Assembly (NCBI GenBank): GCA_022570795.1
Contig: JAKUDP010000003.1
Coordinates: 1,922,001-1,986,000, forward strand
DNA: 64,000 nucleotides
Origin: Sphaerulina vaccinii
Lineage: Eukaryota > Ascomycota > Dothideomycetes > Mycosphaerellales > Mycosphaerellaceae
Direction: 5' to 3'
Positions 20,964-32,528 of this stretch are shown here, piece by piece; within the stretch, counting starts at the first letter, position 1; each line of letters starts with the position of its first letter. The position numbers and the translations under genes are program-made. The notes beneath the pieces are model-generated. The model was not told where the DNA came from and did no database searches. It saw nothing but the letters and a program-made list of their open reading frames with translations.

Positions 20964-22914
20964 ATGTCTTACTTACCAGTTAGACCATCACTTATAGTGA
21001 AGCTTCAGCTTAAGGAGCGTGCCGCGGCACATGCCATGAAGTTGCGCAGGCGCGCTTCAGATGCTACCACCGCGCCGGGCGCAGAAGTGGCAGTCAGCAG
21101 CGATATCCTCGATACACGGATAATCAAACTGAAAGTGCCAACCATTTCTCAGGCATCGACATTGACACCACCTCCAACACCTGCAGTCAACAGCAAAATC
21201 ATGGATCCAACAGAGCCCATTCGATCTGTCCTGGACCCGAAACTTTACGGCAGAGAACGGTCGACTAGAAAGCGAACGATTACGCCCTCTACCACTGGAA
21301 CGATGCGTCAAGACCCGCCCGCGAAGAAGCGGAAGCTTAAGGCAGATTCTCCTCAAACTGCAGACGACCCTGGCACTGCGAGCTTGAATCCTCCTGTTAC
21401 CAAAGCGCCTATCAAGTTGAGAAGCTTTCGTACAGGACGGCCTCTAGCAATCGCGCATGGCTTTGACATGGAGGCAACCATAACCCGCAACTACCGCGAG
21501 GCGACGCCGCCATCAGAAAGGCGACCACCACCGCAGATGCCCCAGAGGGCCGACTCGCCGATCCCGCCAGTATTCCTGACACCGGCCGCGTCTCATGTCG
21601 ATCTTTTCGGCAACGTTAGACCCCTGCGGGACCCTGCCTGGGACCAGAAATATGTTAACTTCATGCTGGAAGAGCTTAACCAGGTCATTGAGCAGAAGCG
21701 CGTTTCTGTACACAAGAGGTAAGCAGTAGTAGGCCAGCGGCATCCCCATTTCCGAATGTCTCACTGAGCTTGAGCCTTCTGTGGCGACAAGCTCACAGAC
21801 AGCCCTTCTGAAACACATTCGCGTTGTTCAGAGACACTTGCTTACCTTCTATTGTAGATCTGCTGGAAGGATCCGAGATCTCTTATTCTTAGCCACTCTT
21901 CCCGAAGAAGGCGAAGTGAAGTTCCTGTCCAAAGATGAGGCTTTAGCAGAACTGGCACCAGGTAACTTCTTCAATGGTCCCATCGTCACGGCAGGACAAC
22001 AACCTCTTCCACTGTCGAACGTAGACGAGTTCCTTGGCGAGTACTACGATGATGCCGCGACCGTGCACATCCAGGATTCATCCGCCAGCACCGGTAAGAC
22101 CGCAACCTGGGCGAGATCAGTCACGATGAAGCAGGTGAAGGAGCGCTTCCAGGAGCCCAGCGTGCCAGAACATTGTCCTTGGAACATGCTAGAGCTTGCA
22201 ACACACCACGACGACGGCCTGCGACCAGCATTCCTGAACAACGAAGACTGCCGTCTCATCACCAAGCTCAAGATCCCCAACCTCAGCGATGAGACCCGGC
22301 GCAGAAAGTACGAGCCTGGCTTCAAGGAGGTTGAGAAGTGGGCACTGCTGGCCGAAGCAGGTGCACTGACAGAACCACACCAAGACAGCCACGGCTACAG
22401 CACTTTCATCACCGTCAACCAAGGCTGCGTTGGCTTCGGCTGGCTTTCACATCCCACACCAGCGGAGCGCGCAGCATGGAGACGCGACCCACAGCACTTT
22501 CGAGAAGGCAGATGGCGTTATGTTATCCTGAAGCCTGGCCAGACCGTCTTCTTCCCAGCCGGTACAGTCCACATGGTCTTCCGTCTCAAAGCTGCTGGCA
22601 ACAGTCTTGCATTCGGCGGCCACATCTTGCGTTGCTCCAGCATCGTACATTGGATCACAACTATACTCGAAGAGCATGCAAACCAGAATATCGTGAATGA
22701 AGACTTGGGCGATGCGGCCGTGGGCTACCTCGAGCGCGTGGATAGGTTCGTGGAGCAAGCGAAGAAGCAGGGCACAGAGGACAAATGGGGAGGTGTTGAA
22801 AGTATCAAGGAGTTCCAGAAGCTGAAGCAAAGGTTCATGAGCCTGCCGAAGCCCAGGGTATCTCCTCCGAGAAAGAAGACTACGAAGACTGCTGCTATGG
22901 GCAGAGCGACATGA
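20964..22914 (+). CDS. JmjC-domain protein
   Basis: Probable Fe(II)/2-oxoglutarate-dependent oxygenase of the JmjC superfamily (histone demethylase or protein hydroxylase type; substrate unknown). Exons 20964..21718 and 21858..22914 give 603 residues. The first 250 residues are basic and Pro-rich, with PAKKRKLK as a likely nuclear signal. The JmjC fold is in exon 2: EPHQDSHGYSTFITV supplies the HxD iron ligands (H426, D428), GTVHMVFRL the distal histidine (H490). A C-terminal Lys-rich tail (PRKKTTKTAAM) follows. The 139-nt intron is an introner-like element; removing it joins R252 to the next exon in frame. Without splicing the second half would need an unsupported start at 21781. Confidence 0.8.
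21719..21857 (+). repeat. Introner-like intron, copy A
   Basis: Intron of the JmjC gene, 139 nt, GTAAGC..TAG. It shares with four other introns in the window an ATGTCTC-type block, a hairpin (arms 21764-21772 and 21788-21795, about 8 bp, 15-nt loop) and a 3' block at about 21819-21846 (TCGCG, TTCAGAGA, ACTTGCTTAC) that contains the branch site. Confidence 0.75.
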
Positions 22915-23563
22915 AGTTGAAGTTCGCGTTTCGAAGATCATCCAGAAGATCATCCAGACACGAGACGCACGGACTGGGTACGGAGATACTTGACCATCTC
23001 GGGTGTTTTAGGAAGCAAGCAAGTTGTGACTGGAATGAAGAAGCGTATTATTCTCCGCGAGCATGCTATAACTAAGGCGCCGAGAGCGCATACAGTGGCA
23101 ACAAAGCCAAAGATTCGAATCGGAGAGTATTGCTTCCAGAGCATATCCATAGAGCTACTGCAAATGACCTGGTACGAATTGAGCCGGGCTCATACTTCAG
23201 CCTCATTCCTCAAGCGTTTCGCTCTTTCTCTTCGCGGCGTGATGTTCTATGACACTCTGTCGCTCCACTGCCTACTGCCCGACGCTGTCTCTCGCTTCAA
23301 GATCTAGTCTTCACCAGACCACGTAATAGTGAGGTAAGTGGAAGGAGCACCGACATCTCGCCACAAGGAAACAACGCAGCTCTGTCTGACATCGTTTCGA
23401 GCTGCAGCTTTCCTCTCTTCTCGTACTATCTCCGGGGTCTCCTCCTCCCATCTTTTACTGGCCTCGCGTTTCCTAGCGTGAGGTCTGCTGTGCACCTTGT
23501 GGAGCAATAGCTCTAACTCGAAGTGCCAGCCCAGATGAACGAGATCCCTCCTTTCTCTCGCTC
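22915..23563. other. Intergenic between convergent JmjC gene and BET5
   Basis: Contains a perfect 12-bp direct repeat (GAAGATCATCCA twice, 22933-22956) in the JmjC 3' flank and a possible small minus-strand ORF (listed separately). Otherwise two 3' UTRs. Confidence 0.4.
22950..23150 (-). CDS. Possible 66-aa single-pass membrane protein
   Basis: An ATG-started frame of 66 codons with one hydrophobic segment (about residues 13-31, IFGFVATVCALGALVIACS) followed by basic residues (RRIIRFF), as in a type of small membrane protein. No family recognised. It lies between two converging genes and could equally be chance. Low confidence. Confidence 0.22.
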   Translation of the reverse strand: MDMLWKQYSPIRIFGFVATVCALGALVIACSRRIIRFFIPVTTCLLPKTPEMVKYLRTQSVRLVSG

Positions 23564-24131
23564 CTACGCTTGATTCGGAGCGAAGATACTTCCGATGAAA
23601 GTCTCTAAACCTCCTTCAAACAATTCGTTCGCAACTCCCACTCCATTTTTATGCTCAACAGGACTCAGCGGCGACTTGACAACATACTCCACATACAACG
23701 TCGCCCAGATTTGATGCAACACAGTCCTCATATTGCCAACGGATGTAGAGGTTAGCATGATAAGTTTTAGTTGTGTTGGAGTCTCGAAGTAGTGGAGTTT
23801 ATATTCTCCTGTTCTGTATGACAAAAAGTTGTCTTCTGGACCGCCTAGTTGGCGACACATGCGGCGGAGGGAGAAGATTGTGCCAAAGATGAGCTTTGCG
23901 TCGTCGGAGAGTTTGTTAAGGCGCTTTGCGCTGAGTGGAAGTTCTGAGCCATTGCTGAGGGCACTTGTATTTGTTCCTACGCGGGCGTGGGCTGAAGGAG
24001 TTGTCCAGCGTTTGGAGTAGATGCATTCAGCTGGGAGGAAGTTATTAGTGTTGTGATAGAGAGCCTGTCAGTGAGGAGAACATACTATGCCTGTCGAAGA
24101 TGTAGAACGAGTAGACGCTCATGCCCGCCAT
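23564..24131 (-). CDS. BET5: TRAPP complex subunit Bet5 (TRAPPC1)
   Basis: Core subunit of the TRAPP complexes that activate the Rab Ypt1 for ER-to-Golgi transport and autophagy. Exons 24131..24086 and 24030..23564 give 170 residues (yeast 159). The longin-fold signatures are clear: MSVYSFYIFDRH at the N-terminus, ECIYSKRW, then SYRTGEYKLHYFETPT, LTSTSVGNMRTVL, LYVEYVVKSPL and GVGVANELFEGGLETFI. The 55-nt intron interrupts after DRH (phase 1). Translation could start at 24131 (MAGMSV) or 24122 (MSV). The insertion THARVGTNTSALSNG-type loop between the first strands is longer than in yeast. Confidence 0.93.
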
Positions 24132-24570
24132 CTCGATGGTAGCCTACCAGGTGCCTCAAGGTCCGGGTAATTTGAGATGTGAAACTGCTCTCATTGCCTT
24201 GACATTTGACAAGGAGGCGGTGGCGACGGATGGGATCCCAATGGCTCTTGTACTTCTGTGCTGAGCAGCACGTGCTATATCCTGTTCTTGTATAGTTCTC
24301 GCGGATATGAGTGCATGTTTGGAGACAGGCGGCAGTGTCCAATGATGGTTTAAAGAAAGGCTGAGCTAAATATTGACACTGTATGGTGGATCCCTGCTAG
24401 TCTAGTGCTATCTTTCTCTCCAGCTCCACCTTTGTGCTGCGAGGTCTGCAGGAGCTGATGGTAGCTCTGTTCTTCTCTGCTGCTCACTAACACAGAAGGT
24501 GATGTGAGGCACAGTCGAGTACATGATGCTCTTCTCTGATCCTACGTGAATTCCTCAACCTCCGCCCCGC
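24132..24570. promoter_or_regulatory. Divergent promoter BET5 / CaMKK-like kinase
   Basis: 439 bp between opposite starts. Nothing specific recognised beyond pyrimidine-rich stretches before the kinase start. Confidence 0.4.
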
Positions 24571-27249
24571 ATGGCCGACGACGACGACCAAGTGAGCCCC
24601 GCCAGCTCGCTCTCCCACCTGCAGCCCCCCGCCGAGCCCACGGAGAAAGAGTCTGCTGTTGGCATTGTCCCCAGTCATGGCATCAGCATCAACTTGCCCT
24701 CTCCAGCTTCTCCAGCAGGTGGCGAAGGAGCCCACAACTTCAGACATCCAGTGCGACATGTGTAGGTCAATCGCAGCTGATTCGACAGACTCTTATCCAC
24801 ACGAACTCACACAATGTGCCTCAGGTCTGCGCCGGCATATCAAAGTCCCCTTCGACATCACCGACGAGCTCCCTCAAGATCAAAAGGCGTGAAGGAGACG
24901 CTTGATGCGCGGTCACACTATGGCAGTAGCGACGACGATGGTGGAGCCGTGCATCGCATCAATCAGTATATCATCAAGCAAGAGATTGGCCGAGGCAGTT
25001 TTGGCGCAGTACATCTGGCTGTAGACCAGTATGGGCACGAATATGTGAGCCTCTTCATAAGTCCTCAGCCGTGGACGTCCAATGTCTTGACTTTCGCATG
25101 AAAGTTCAAGTCTTAGTAACGAGAGACCAGGACTGATCTCTTGGGATATGCAGGCTGTCAAGGAGTTCTCGAAATCCCGTCTGCGGAAACGAGCACAATC
25201 GAATCTTCTGCGGAAGCCGAACCAACCTAGACGGCCAGGTCATCTCTCAGCAGGCGTGGGTTTCAACTCGCCTCTCCATCGACATACATCTTCTGATAAG
25301 CTGAACGGCCCGAACAACTCGCTCGAACTGATAAAGGAAGAAGTCGCCATCATGAAGAAGCTTGATCATCACAATCTGGTGTCATTGATTGAAGTACTGG
25401 ACGATCCGCAGGAAGATTCGCTATACATGATTCTCGAGATGTGCAAGAAGGGTGTGGTAATGCACGTTGGACTAGACGACCGCGCTGAACCATATGATGA
25501 GGATAAGTGCCGTTGCTGGTTCCGCGACATGATCCTCGGAATCGAGTATCTACACGCTCAAGGAATCATCCACCGAGACATCAAGCCTGACAACTGCCTG
25601 ATCACGCATGACGATGTACTCAAGATAGTCGATTTCGGCGTCAGTGAGATGTTCGAAAAGGACGGGGACATGCATACAGCTAAGTCAGCAGGCAGTCCGG
25701 CATTCATGCCACCAGAGCTGTGCGTTGTCAAGCATGGTCCAGTAAGTGGCAAAGCTGCTGATATCTGGAGCATGGGCGTGACACTATACTGCTTACGATA
25801 TGGACGCATACCATTCGAGAAGTCTGGCATGCTGGAGCTATATGAGTCGATCAAAGATGACGATTTCGACCTTGAAGATGAAAAGGACGAGAAGTTTGCA
25901 GATCTCATGCGCAAACTCCTCGAAAAGGACCCAGATAAGCGTATCACGATGTCAGAACTTCGAGTATGTATCACTACTGGCAGTCTAGTACGAAGCTAAT
26001 GATGCAACAGGAACATCCTTGGGTCACGAGAGACGGTTCTGACCCCATGATGCCGGAGGAAGACAACTGCGCGACTCTTGTTGAGCCCCCGACAGACGCC
26101 GAGATGAACGAGGCCATTACTGGTAACATGGCCCACCTCATGACGGTCTTGAAAGCTGCGAAGCGTTTCAAGAAACTAATATACAGGAAGCGTCCTCAGT
26201 TCATGGAAGGTCTCTTCGGCCGAGAGTCTCGCCTCTCGGCACCTCCATCTGCTGTCAACCGTAAAAGTCAGAGCGTCGATGCATCAGACCGACGACCGGT
26301 AGAATCAGCACTAGCCACCGAAGGAGTGCACCGAGACATGGACGATGAGATCTACAAAGGCACAGATATGAGTAGCCTCCAGCTCGAGGAAACATACTCG
26401 ACGCCTTCGCCCATGGATAGTACTGGTGGCGCTGATGGTAGAAGCCTTGCACCAGAATCGCCCCACCCATTGTCTGCACAGCCTCTCTCTGCTGACGAGG
26501 ACTATCTCGCACGACCTTTCCTGGAGCACAAATCTAGCACATTCCCTCTGGACGAGCGAGGCAAAGGGCACGCACACGATCCTCTCGAAGATCAGATATA
26601 CCTTAACATCGGGGCTGGTGGTAGCTTCGTAGACACGGATGGCACTGACGACAACGAGTACTTTCTAGTCTGCGAAAGTCCTGGTGGCGTGGACGAAGAC
26701 ATCTACGAAGCCGCTTACCAAGAAGAGCTGAACCGCATTTTGCAGGACCGCGACACTGCTAGCGTAGTCTTGACACGCCGAGTAGACCACATCGAACGCC
26801 TTCGCCGACATCCTAATGTCCTGGCATCCTCGCTCAATCATGCTATCGACTTCGCGAACGCGACCGGAAGTAGAGCTCACGCCCGCGCACGTACAAGCCG
26901 ACTCGCATCTTTCGCGCGAGAAAAGCGAGACAGAGCTCGAGCTAACGTCAACGAGCGCATTGAACAACGTGCAGCCGATCGCGCGACTGAAGATGTCCGC
27001 GACGAAACGGCTTCTACATCTCCACTACCAAGTCCTGGCATCGCGTCTATACCTAGCGGCCTGACCACTCCACCTTCTCGATCACGCACACCCAACAGCG
27101 AACGACGTCTACGAGATGCTGCAAAGTTCCAAGCCGGACAGACTCTGAAAGGCGTTGCAAGACGACTGAATGAGACTGCATCGAGGCTGGAAGCACGAAG
27201 TAGTGGCAGTAGTGGCAGTGGACCTGTGTCACCCTATCCGGAGACTTGA
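24571..27249 (+). CDS. CaMKK/Ssp1-type Ser/Thr protein kinase
   Basis: Protein kinase of the CaMKK group (S. pombe Ssp1, Aspergillus CmkC; also related to yeast Sak1/Tos3/Elm1), which phosphorylates AMPK and CaMK activation loops. Exons 24571..24761, 24825..25044, 25154..25963 and 26011..27249 give 819 residues. Kinase domain about 112-405: GRGSFG (119), YAVKEF, an Arg/Pro-rich insert typical of CaMKK between strands (LRKPNQPRRPGH), IIHRDIKPDN (H277-D279), VDFGVSEMF (D297), and the activation segment TAKSAGSPAFMPPEL. A conserved tail EHPWVTRDG..MPEEDNCA follows; the rest is disordered with Arg-rich helices. Exon 1 joins to exon 2 through a GTAGGT donor at 24762; that junction is the least certain. 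Confidence 0.88.
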
Positions 27250-28427
27250 GAGCACCACTTTGTTCATGAACTTTACCCTAGTGGTGCTACGAAACCTTAC
27301 TTACTGGCTACCTAATTGGCAAAGATTGTATTAACCTACTGTATATGATGCATGGAGAGACATACTAAGCTGCGCTGGACGTATGCTGGCATTAGCGCGG
27401 AGTTGGATGGCGAACAAAACAACATATGATTCGCCGAGCATGCATTGTGGGTGGATAACAGACAGCATATCAGACATTGCATCATAACAGATGTGCTTTG
27501 TTCCTATCTGGTGATCTATGCGGGCTGTGATGCAGATGAGTATGATGTAAGGTGTTGCTAATCAGCGTCTCTAGATGGTCGGCCGTCGAAAGGTAGGAGT
27601 CAGGTAAGAGAACGGCACGTGCGCGCTCTACTCACAACATTCACCATGACTTTACGCAGAGTCCCGGCATGCATCTGAAGACAGCATGGCAGTCTAAGTT
27701 CTCGACGGGCGCTGTACACTGCTGTGAGGCACTGCTGACTAGCACGACCAGATCTTTCCTGAAGCCGATCTCAGAAAGTCTAAACAAGCAACAAGAACAA
27801 CATCTGCCAAGAATCCTATGTCTGCACTTGGAGAGTATCTCTGACATGCGGCCAATCTGCGTCACTGGGCCATCTGGACATCAGGTGCCATAGCCTGCGC
27901 AATCAATCGTGCAGACACCGAAGTAGGACCAAGAATTTCGAGTCGGTACAGCTGAAAGATTCGGCAGACCTGAAGAGTACGACGTGATGATTCGAGGTCA
28001 AAGATGTATCTGAGGCGACTACAGTCGGTCAGCATACAGCAAAAGCTAAGTGGTAGGTTACTTTCCACCAAGAAATTCTCTGGGTATCAGAATTTGGTAC
28101 GGTACAAAAGAGTGAGGACAATGTCCTTACTTTCTAATATAAGTAATTCTCTGCTTCGCACTGACCCCATGGTTCTGTATTCTACTTTCACATCGACTGA
28201 GATTAGGATATACACCTCTTCTGCAGACTGCAACCATACACCAGACCAAGACCTCTCCAATCAGACAAGAACCAACGAAAGATACTTCCCAGCAGTATCA
28301 TAAGCAGTACGTGGTAACAGAGAAGACGACTACAAAGCAACATCATCTCCATCGGACAAGAACTACCATATCACCAACAAGAACTCCCGACCAGTATCAC
28401 AAGAACCACAAGAGCACAGAGAACAAG
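27250..28427. other. Intergenic, no gene seen
   Basis: About 1.2 kb between two plus-strand genes. Short frames lack ATG starts or similarity. The last 200 bp is A/C-rich and is probably the 5' UTR of the RING protein gene, because the open frame continues upstream of its ATG. Confidence 0.4.
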
Positions 28428-29042
28428 ATGATTCCCTCTCCGGCCTATCCTGACCGCCACGCCTTCCAAGCAGCCCTTGACAGCGGATCTCTGACAATCC
28501 AAGCAAACGGAGAAGAATGTGACATCTGCAAAGAAGAGTTCGATCACGAGCATCAAGCTATCCGACTTCACGATGGGCATATCTTCGGCAAGGACTGTAT
28601 TAAAACTTGGCTGGCAGAGCGTGATACTTGTCCAAAGTGTAGGAAAGTCATATTCGGGCCCTCAGTCACGGCACGACATATTCAAGAGGCACGTGAATTC
28701 CTTTTAGAGTGGCGTGAACGTCTCCTTGCGCAGGATGTTGACACGCTCAGGGAGTTGACATCCAGCTCACGACGACCACTGACGCCGCAGCGAGTGCAGA
28801 GTGTTGAACAATGGATTTACGAGCGATGGAATGCGCCTGAGACACGGCGGCTTAGTGTGCAATTGCGTGGTGGATTGCTTCCGATCGATGAAGTGATAGA
28901 GTATGGGACAGACGAAGATAGGGCGGATTGGGTTGAGGCGTGCCAGACGCTGGAGAGTCTTGAAGGTGTTGTGGAAATGGATGGGGGTTTCACACAGCGC
29001 GGTACGTGGGCGCTAGACGAATTAAGACCACGGTGGAGATGA
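28428..29042 (+). CDS. Degenerate RING-finger protein
   Basis: 204 residues starting MIPSPAYPDRHAFQ; the frame is open further upstream but without an ATG. Residues 31-72 form a RING-like zinc finger: CDIC (C31, C34), HDGH (H51), KDC (C57) followed by IKTWL, and CPKC (C68, C71). The canonical third ligand (Cys before GH) is Asp49, and the fifth ligand position holds Gly54, so the second zinc site is incomplete or uses other residues such as His48. The C-terminal half is helical and ends in a well-conserved-looking WALDELRPRWR. If active it would be an E3 ubiquitin ligase; family not recognised. It converges with ATG22 (87 bp between stops). Confidence 0.75.
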   Translation: MIPSPAYPDRHAFQAALDSGSLTIQANGEECDICKEEFDHEHQAIRLHDGHIFGKDCIKTWLAERDTCPKCRKVIFGPSVTARHIQEAREFLLEWRERLLAQDVDTLRELTSSSRRPLTPQRVQSVEQWIYERWNAPETRRLSVQLRGGLLPIDEVIEYGTDEDRADWVEACQTLESLEGVVEMDGGFTQRGTWALDELRPRWR

Positions 29043-29129
29043 TCGTCCATCAGAGGTACCGCATCGCAATAGAGGATTTGATTATGGCTTGATTCGCGGC
29101 AGTAGGATATAGCTATTGAATTCGCAGCG

Positions 29130-30918
29130 CTACCTGCTATCTGAACTTCGTCTCAACAGTCCAGCTGCTGTATCATACTCATGAACTTGATCGTAATCTT
29201 CCATTCGTATCGGTAAGTCTCCAGTAAATCCAGCATGCTTCGATAAGGCCACAGCATCTTCACGACCTTTCCTCACATCAATCATATAGACCAGTGGTAT
29301 CGGAAGAGCAATTAGCACAGCCAAGAACCCGAAAGCTGGCCGTATGGTGCCGACTCTGTCCACGATGGCTCCTACAATAGCTGGACCTACTGCAGAACTT
29401 CCTTTGTCTGTGATGGCGTATAGTGCATAGAATGCAGCTTCGGATCCTGGAGGGATGATCTCGCCGTAGAAGGCACGGCAGTAGGATGATAGGCCGCCCA
29501 TGACGAAGCCGTGAACGAAACCTAGCGGGTATATCTCCCAGACTTGCTGTAGACCGAGAAAGCCGAGAGATTTGATGAAGGGTATGAAGCCAAGGAGACC
29601 GTAGAAAGGGATAATTTCCATGAGGATCATGCAAGCGATTATAGTTTGTTTCGTTTGTAGGCTGTAGTGTTTCGAAATTACAGGCCAGGCGAAGGCTCCA
29701 GCCAGGCCAGAACCGATTGAGGTGATGGATAGGAGCGCGATGGGTATGGTGCCCATGTGTAGTTCAGTGCGCGCGAACAAGATGGCTGTGCCACTGACAG
29801 TAGCTATCGCATCTGATAGCAAGAACCAAGCGACCAGAAAGATCCAGGTCTGTCGTAACTTGGCAGCAGTTTTGACTGTCGACCAGACTGACAACCAGGC
29901 AAATTTGGCATACTGCAGAGCGACTGGAAGCTTACTCTTCCAAGGCTCGATCATGCGTAGTGGTGGGCCAGGTCGATTGCGTAGCCAAAGTGCGCCAGGA
30001 AGTGTGAGCAGGAACCAGCAGATACCGCCAAAGAGCAGTACTACACGAAGCGGCGTCGACTCAGACTTAAAATGAGCCTTCTTCAGCAAAATGAGCAAAC
30101 CAATGCTCAGCACCTGTGTAGACACAGCTGCGGCGTAGCCCAGTCCAACGCCTCGAGAAGAGATCTGCGTCGAAAGCTTAAGTTCTGGAGATGTCGCAGC
30201 CTTATTCGTCGCCAATGATGACGGCTCCTCTTCGACTTTCGCTCTGACTTGTGGATGGCTCGCAGCCAGTAAAGGCAGATAAGAATTGAGGAGCACGAAG
30301 GTAGATCCCAGACATACGACTCCAACGATTGTCAAAAGTGAGCCAACCAGATAGATTCCTGGCCAGACCAGTACTATTGCCATCGTAGCTCCAGCGCCTG
30401 CAAAAGCGAAGCTAAGAAGTAGTCTTTTGCGATATGTGCCATAGTCTGCGACTGGGCTGAAGGAGATCAGAACCAGTGCTTGCACTAAGACGGCGATCGA
30501 GAAGGTGTATAATGCGAAGGATGAGGTAGCCATTGGCCGACCGAAAGGCGTGATGATACATTGGCTGTTCGTATCATTCTCGTCACGTCCGATGGCAGTG
30601 CGTATAAGTCTGGCAAATCTGTGCTGGACATCTTCGTGTTGAACACATGGTGTTATCCCATCAGACCGTAGAACGCCGGATTCTCGGGCGAGTTGCTCTA
30701 ATGTGACAGGTGCGAATGAACCTACAGTACTCAGGTCAGTGATTTCTGAGGATGTAGAAACAACACAGTCCAGGCGACTCACCAACGCCGCATACAGCAT
30801 ATATCTCAGCGGCCAGGCCCACGGAATACCAGCCTCTCAGCTCAGGCTCGCTCGTTGGCGAAATGTCCTCTCCATCGTAGCGTGGAGCTCGTGCACCACT
30901 CTCGTCGTCATGGTCCAT
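29130..30918 (-). CDS. ATG22: Autophagy-related protein 22 (vacuolar amino-acid effluxer)
   Basis: Vacuolar membrane transporter of the major facilitator type; releases amino acids made by degradation of autophagic bodies. Exons 30918..30783 and 30721..29130 give 575 residues. The N-terminus RYDGEDISPTSEPELRGWYS and the junction VCGVG|SFAPVTLEQLARE are Atg22 hallmarks. About 11-12 hydrophobic segments follow, with a long loop after the third pair, then WFLLSDAIATVSGTAILFA and GLQQVWEIYPLGFVHG, and FYGEIIPPGSEAAFYALYAI, all typical. The intron is 61 nt. The second exon alone begins in frame at 30800 but its first residues would be intronic; the GGT glycine split across the junction supports this model. 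Confidence 0.92.
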
Positions 30919-31672
30919 AAGATCGTGTTTAATGTAATATCATGCTGTAGAAGGAATGTACGATTTGCGAAGATTTCGTGCATTGGGAAGTCGAGGTTCA
31001 AAGGACGCGAATCCCTTGTGTTACGTAAGCTTTCATGGCCGCTTAGTTGTTCCGAGGGAGTGTAGATCTTGGGTGGCATCTAGTCTATTGATGTAGTCTT
31101 ATATGCCAATCTGTACTCAATTTACTGATCGGTCCCTCTCTACAGCTTGACCGCGTCCTTCTCAAGCCATGACGAAGGCAGTTCGACCCTCTGCCTTTCT
31201 ACAGCCTCTTCTTCGCCGCCTCAATGGCGTCGTGAAAGACTCGTACTCATTATTCTTGATTTAGTCTTTCGGTCTCCGCTAATGCCAGCTGTGATGGACC
31301 TCTCCGCTGGCAATAGAAAGTCCTCCCGATACCCAGGAAGCACAAGTCTTGCAAGGAAGCGATGTTGTAGAGCTGCGTTGTGCGATGTGCTGACCTCAAG
31401 CTCCGCCTCAGTTGGATGATCTGCTGCTGTTGGTTCATTGGCGATAGCAAGTAGTCTGTCGGTCTTTGTTCAGACCACATGACGAATACTGCCGCTGGAC
31501 CTTTGTATAGTGGATGAGGATGCATGAGATGCGGTATGCGCCTCAGAGAGGAATCCTTTGCTCGACCAGAAGATTTCCGTACGTCTCTAGAGCACGGCAT
31601 CCTATATCTGTTGCGCAGTGAGCGCACGTCGTCGACGATGGCATTCCACCTGTCTCTCGTCGGCAGCGGCTT
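30919..31672. other. Intergenic upstream of ATG22
   Basis: 754 bp. A minus-strand frame at 31250-31627 (125 codons, MRSLRNRYRM..) lies just downstream of the stop of the 266-aa gene and could be a missed exon, but no family or clear splice site supports it. Otherwise promoter of ATG22. Confidence 0.35.
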
Positions 31673-32528
31673 CTACGCCTGCTGCTCGACATGCTGCGCA
31701 TGCTCCGTATGTCGCCATACTGGCAGCCCTTTCAGTGAAGACCTGTTACTCCGCTCCCCGTCTTTGGTAGATGAGATACTGGCCGTACACGGCGTGCCAT
31801 CGTATTGTAGTACCGGAGGAGTCATGGTTCTGGGGATCGCCTTCGACTTCTTCGTGAGGGCTTTTTTGACGCTGCTTAGTGGGTTGAGCCACTTCTTCTT
31901 TTGCGCATTTTTGGCGCAGTGCTGACATGTCGGCGGCTCTGCTCCTGGATTCGTCTCCTCCTTCGGACCAGGGACGGTCTCCTCGATCGCAGTAGTCTTG
32001 GCGCAAAAGGCACTTTTCTGATCGTCTCCGAGCCATGTGTCCTGAAAGTTGTCAGTGTCTGCGCACTTCCCACGTACTCGAGAATGCAGAGCATACCTTG
32101 AAAAGACCCCTCTGTTTCCCAAAGATCTCCTCACTTTCAAGCATTCCTTTCTGCTCCTGTTCAGTACTCTTCACTCCACCTGGTCGCTCAGGAATATGCT
32201 CTGGATGCATTCCGTAGTAGGCCGCGAAAGTCTGGATGTAGCGATCTTTGTTTCGAGTCACGCACGCCTCGAAGAACTCCGTGCGCTCAGTGGTAGTCAT
32301 GTCTTTGGTATGTTCCGCGATAACTTTCACAAACTTCTGTCTCCAGTCGGCGGCTTCGCTTCCACCAGTCCTTTCATCGTCTTCGTGGAGCCATCTGGGT
32401 TCTTTTGGAAACTGTCGTATCAAAGTCGGTGCTTCTGATGTAGCTGTTGCCGGTCGCTCACTTGTCTGCATACTCGGAGACATCTTTGTGAGGAGCTCAG
32501 CGCAAGGTGGGTTGGCTTCTTGTGTCAT
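31673..32528 (-). CDS. Unrecognised 266-aa protein
   Basis: Exons 32528..32097 and 32041..31673 join in phase 0 (GLFK|DTWL) with a 55-nt intron, giving 266 residues. No family recognised. The first exon encodes a mostly charged, probably helical region (WRQKFVKVIAEHTKDMTTTE, then FFEACVTRNKDRYIQTFAAY). The second is disordered and basic, with a CQHCAKNAQKKKW motif that might hold a metal ion only if paired with other cysteines, and ends in a His/Gln-rich tail. The start at 32528 (MTQEANPPC) is the first ATG in the open frame. Confidence 0.55.

Noticed and set aside
22990..23307. A 105-codon plus-strand frame after the JmjC gene
   Set aside because: Starts with TTG and lies in the 3' flank; no recognisable content.
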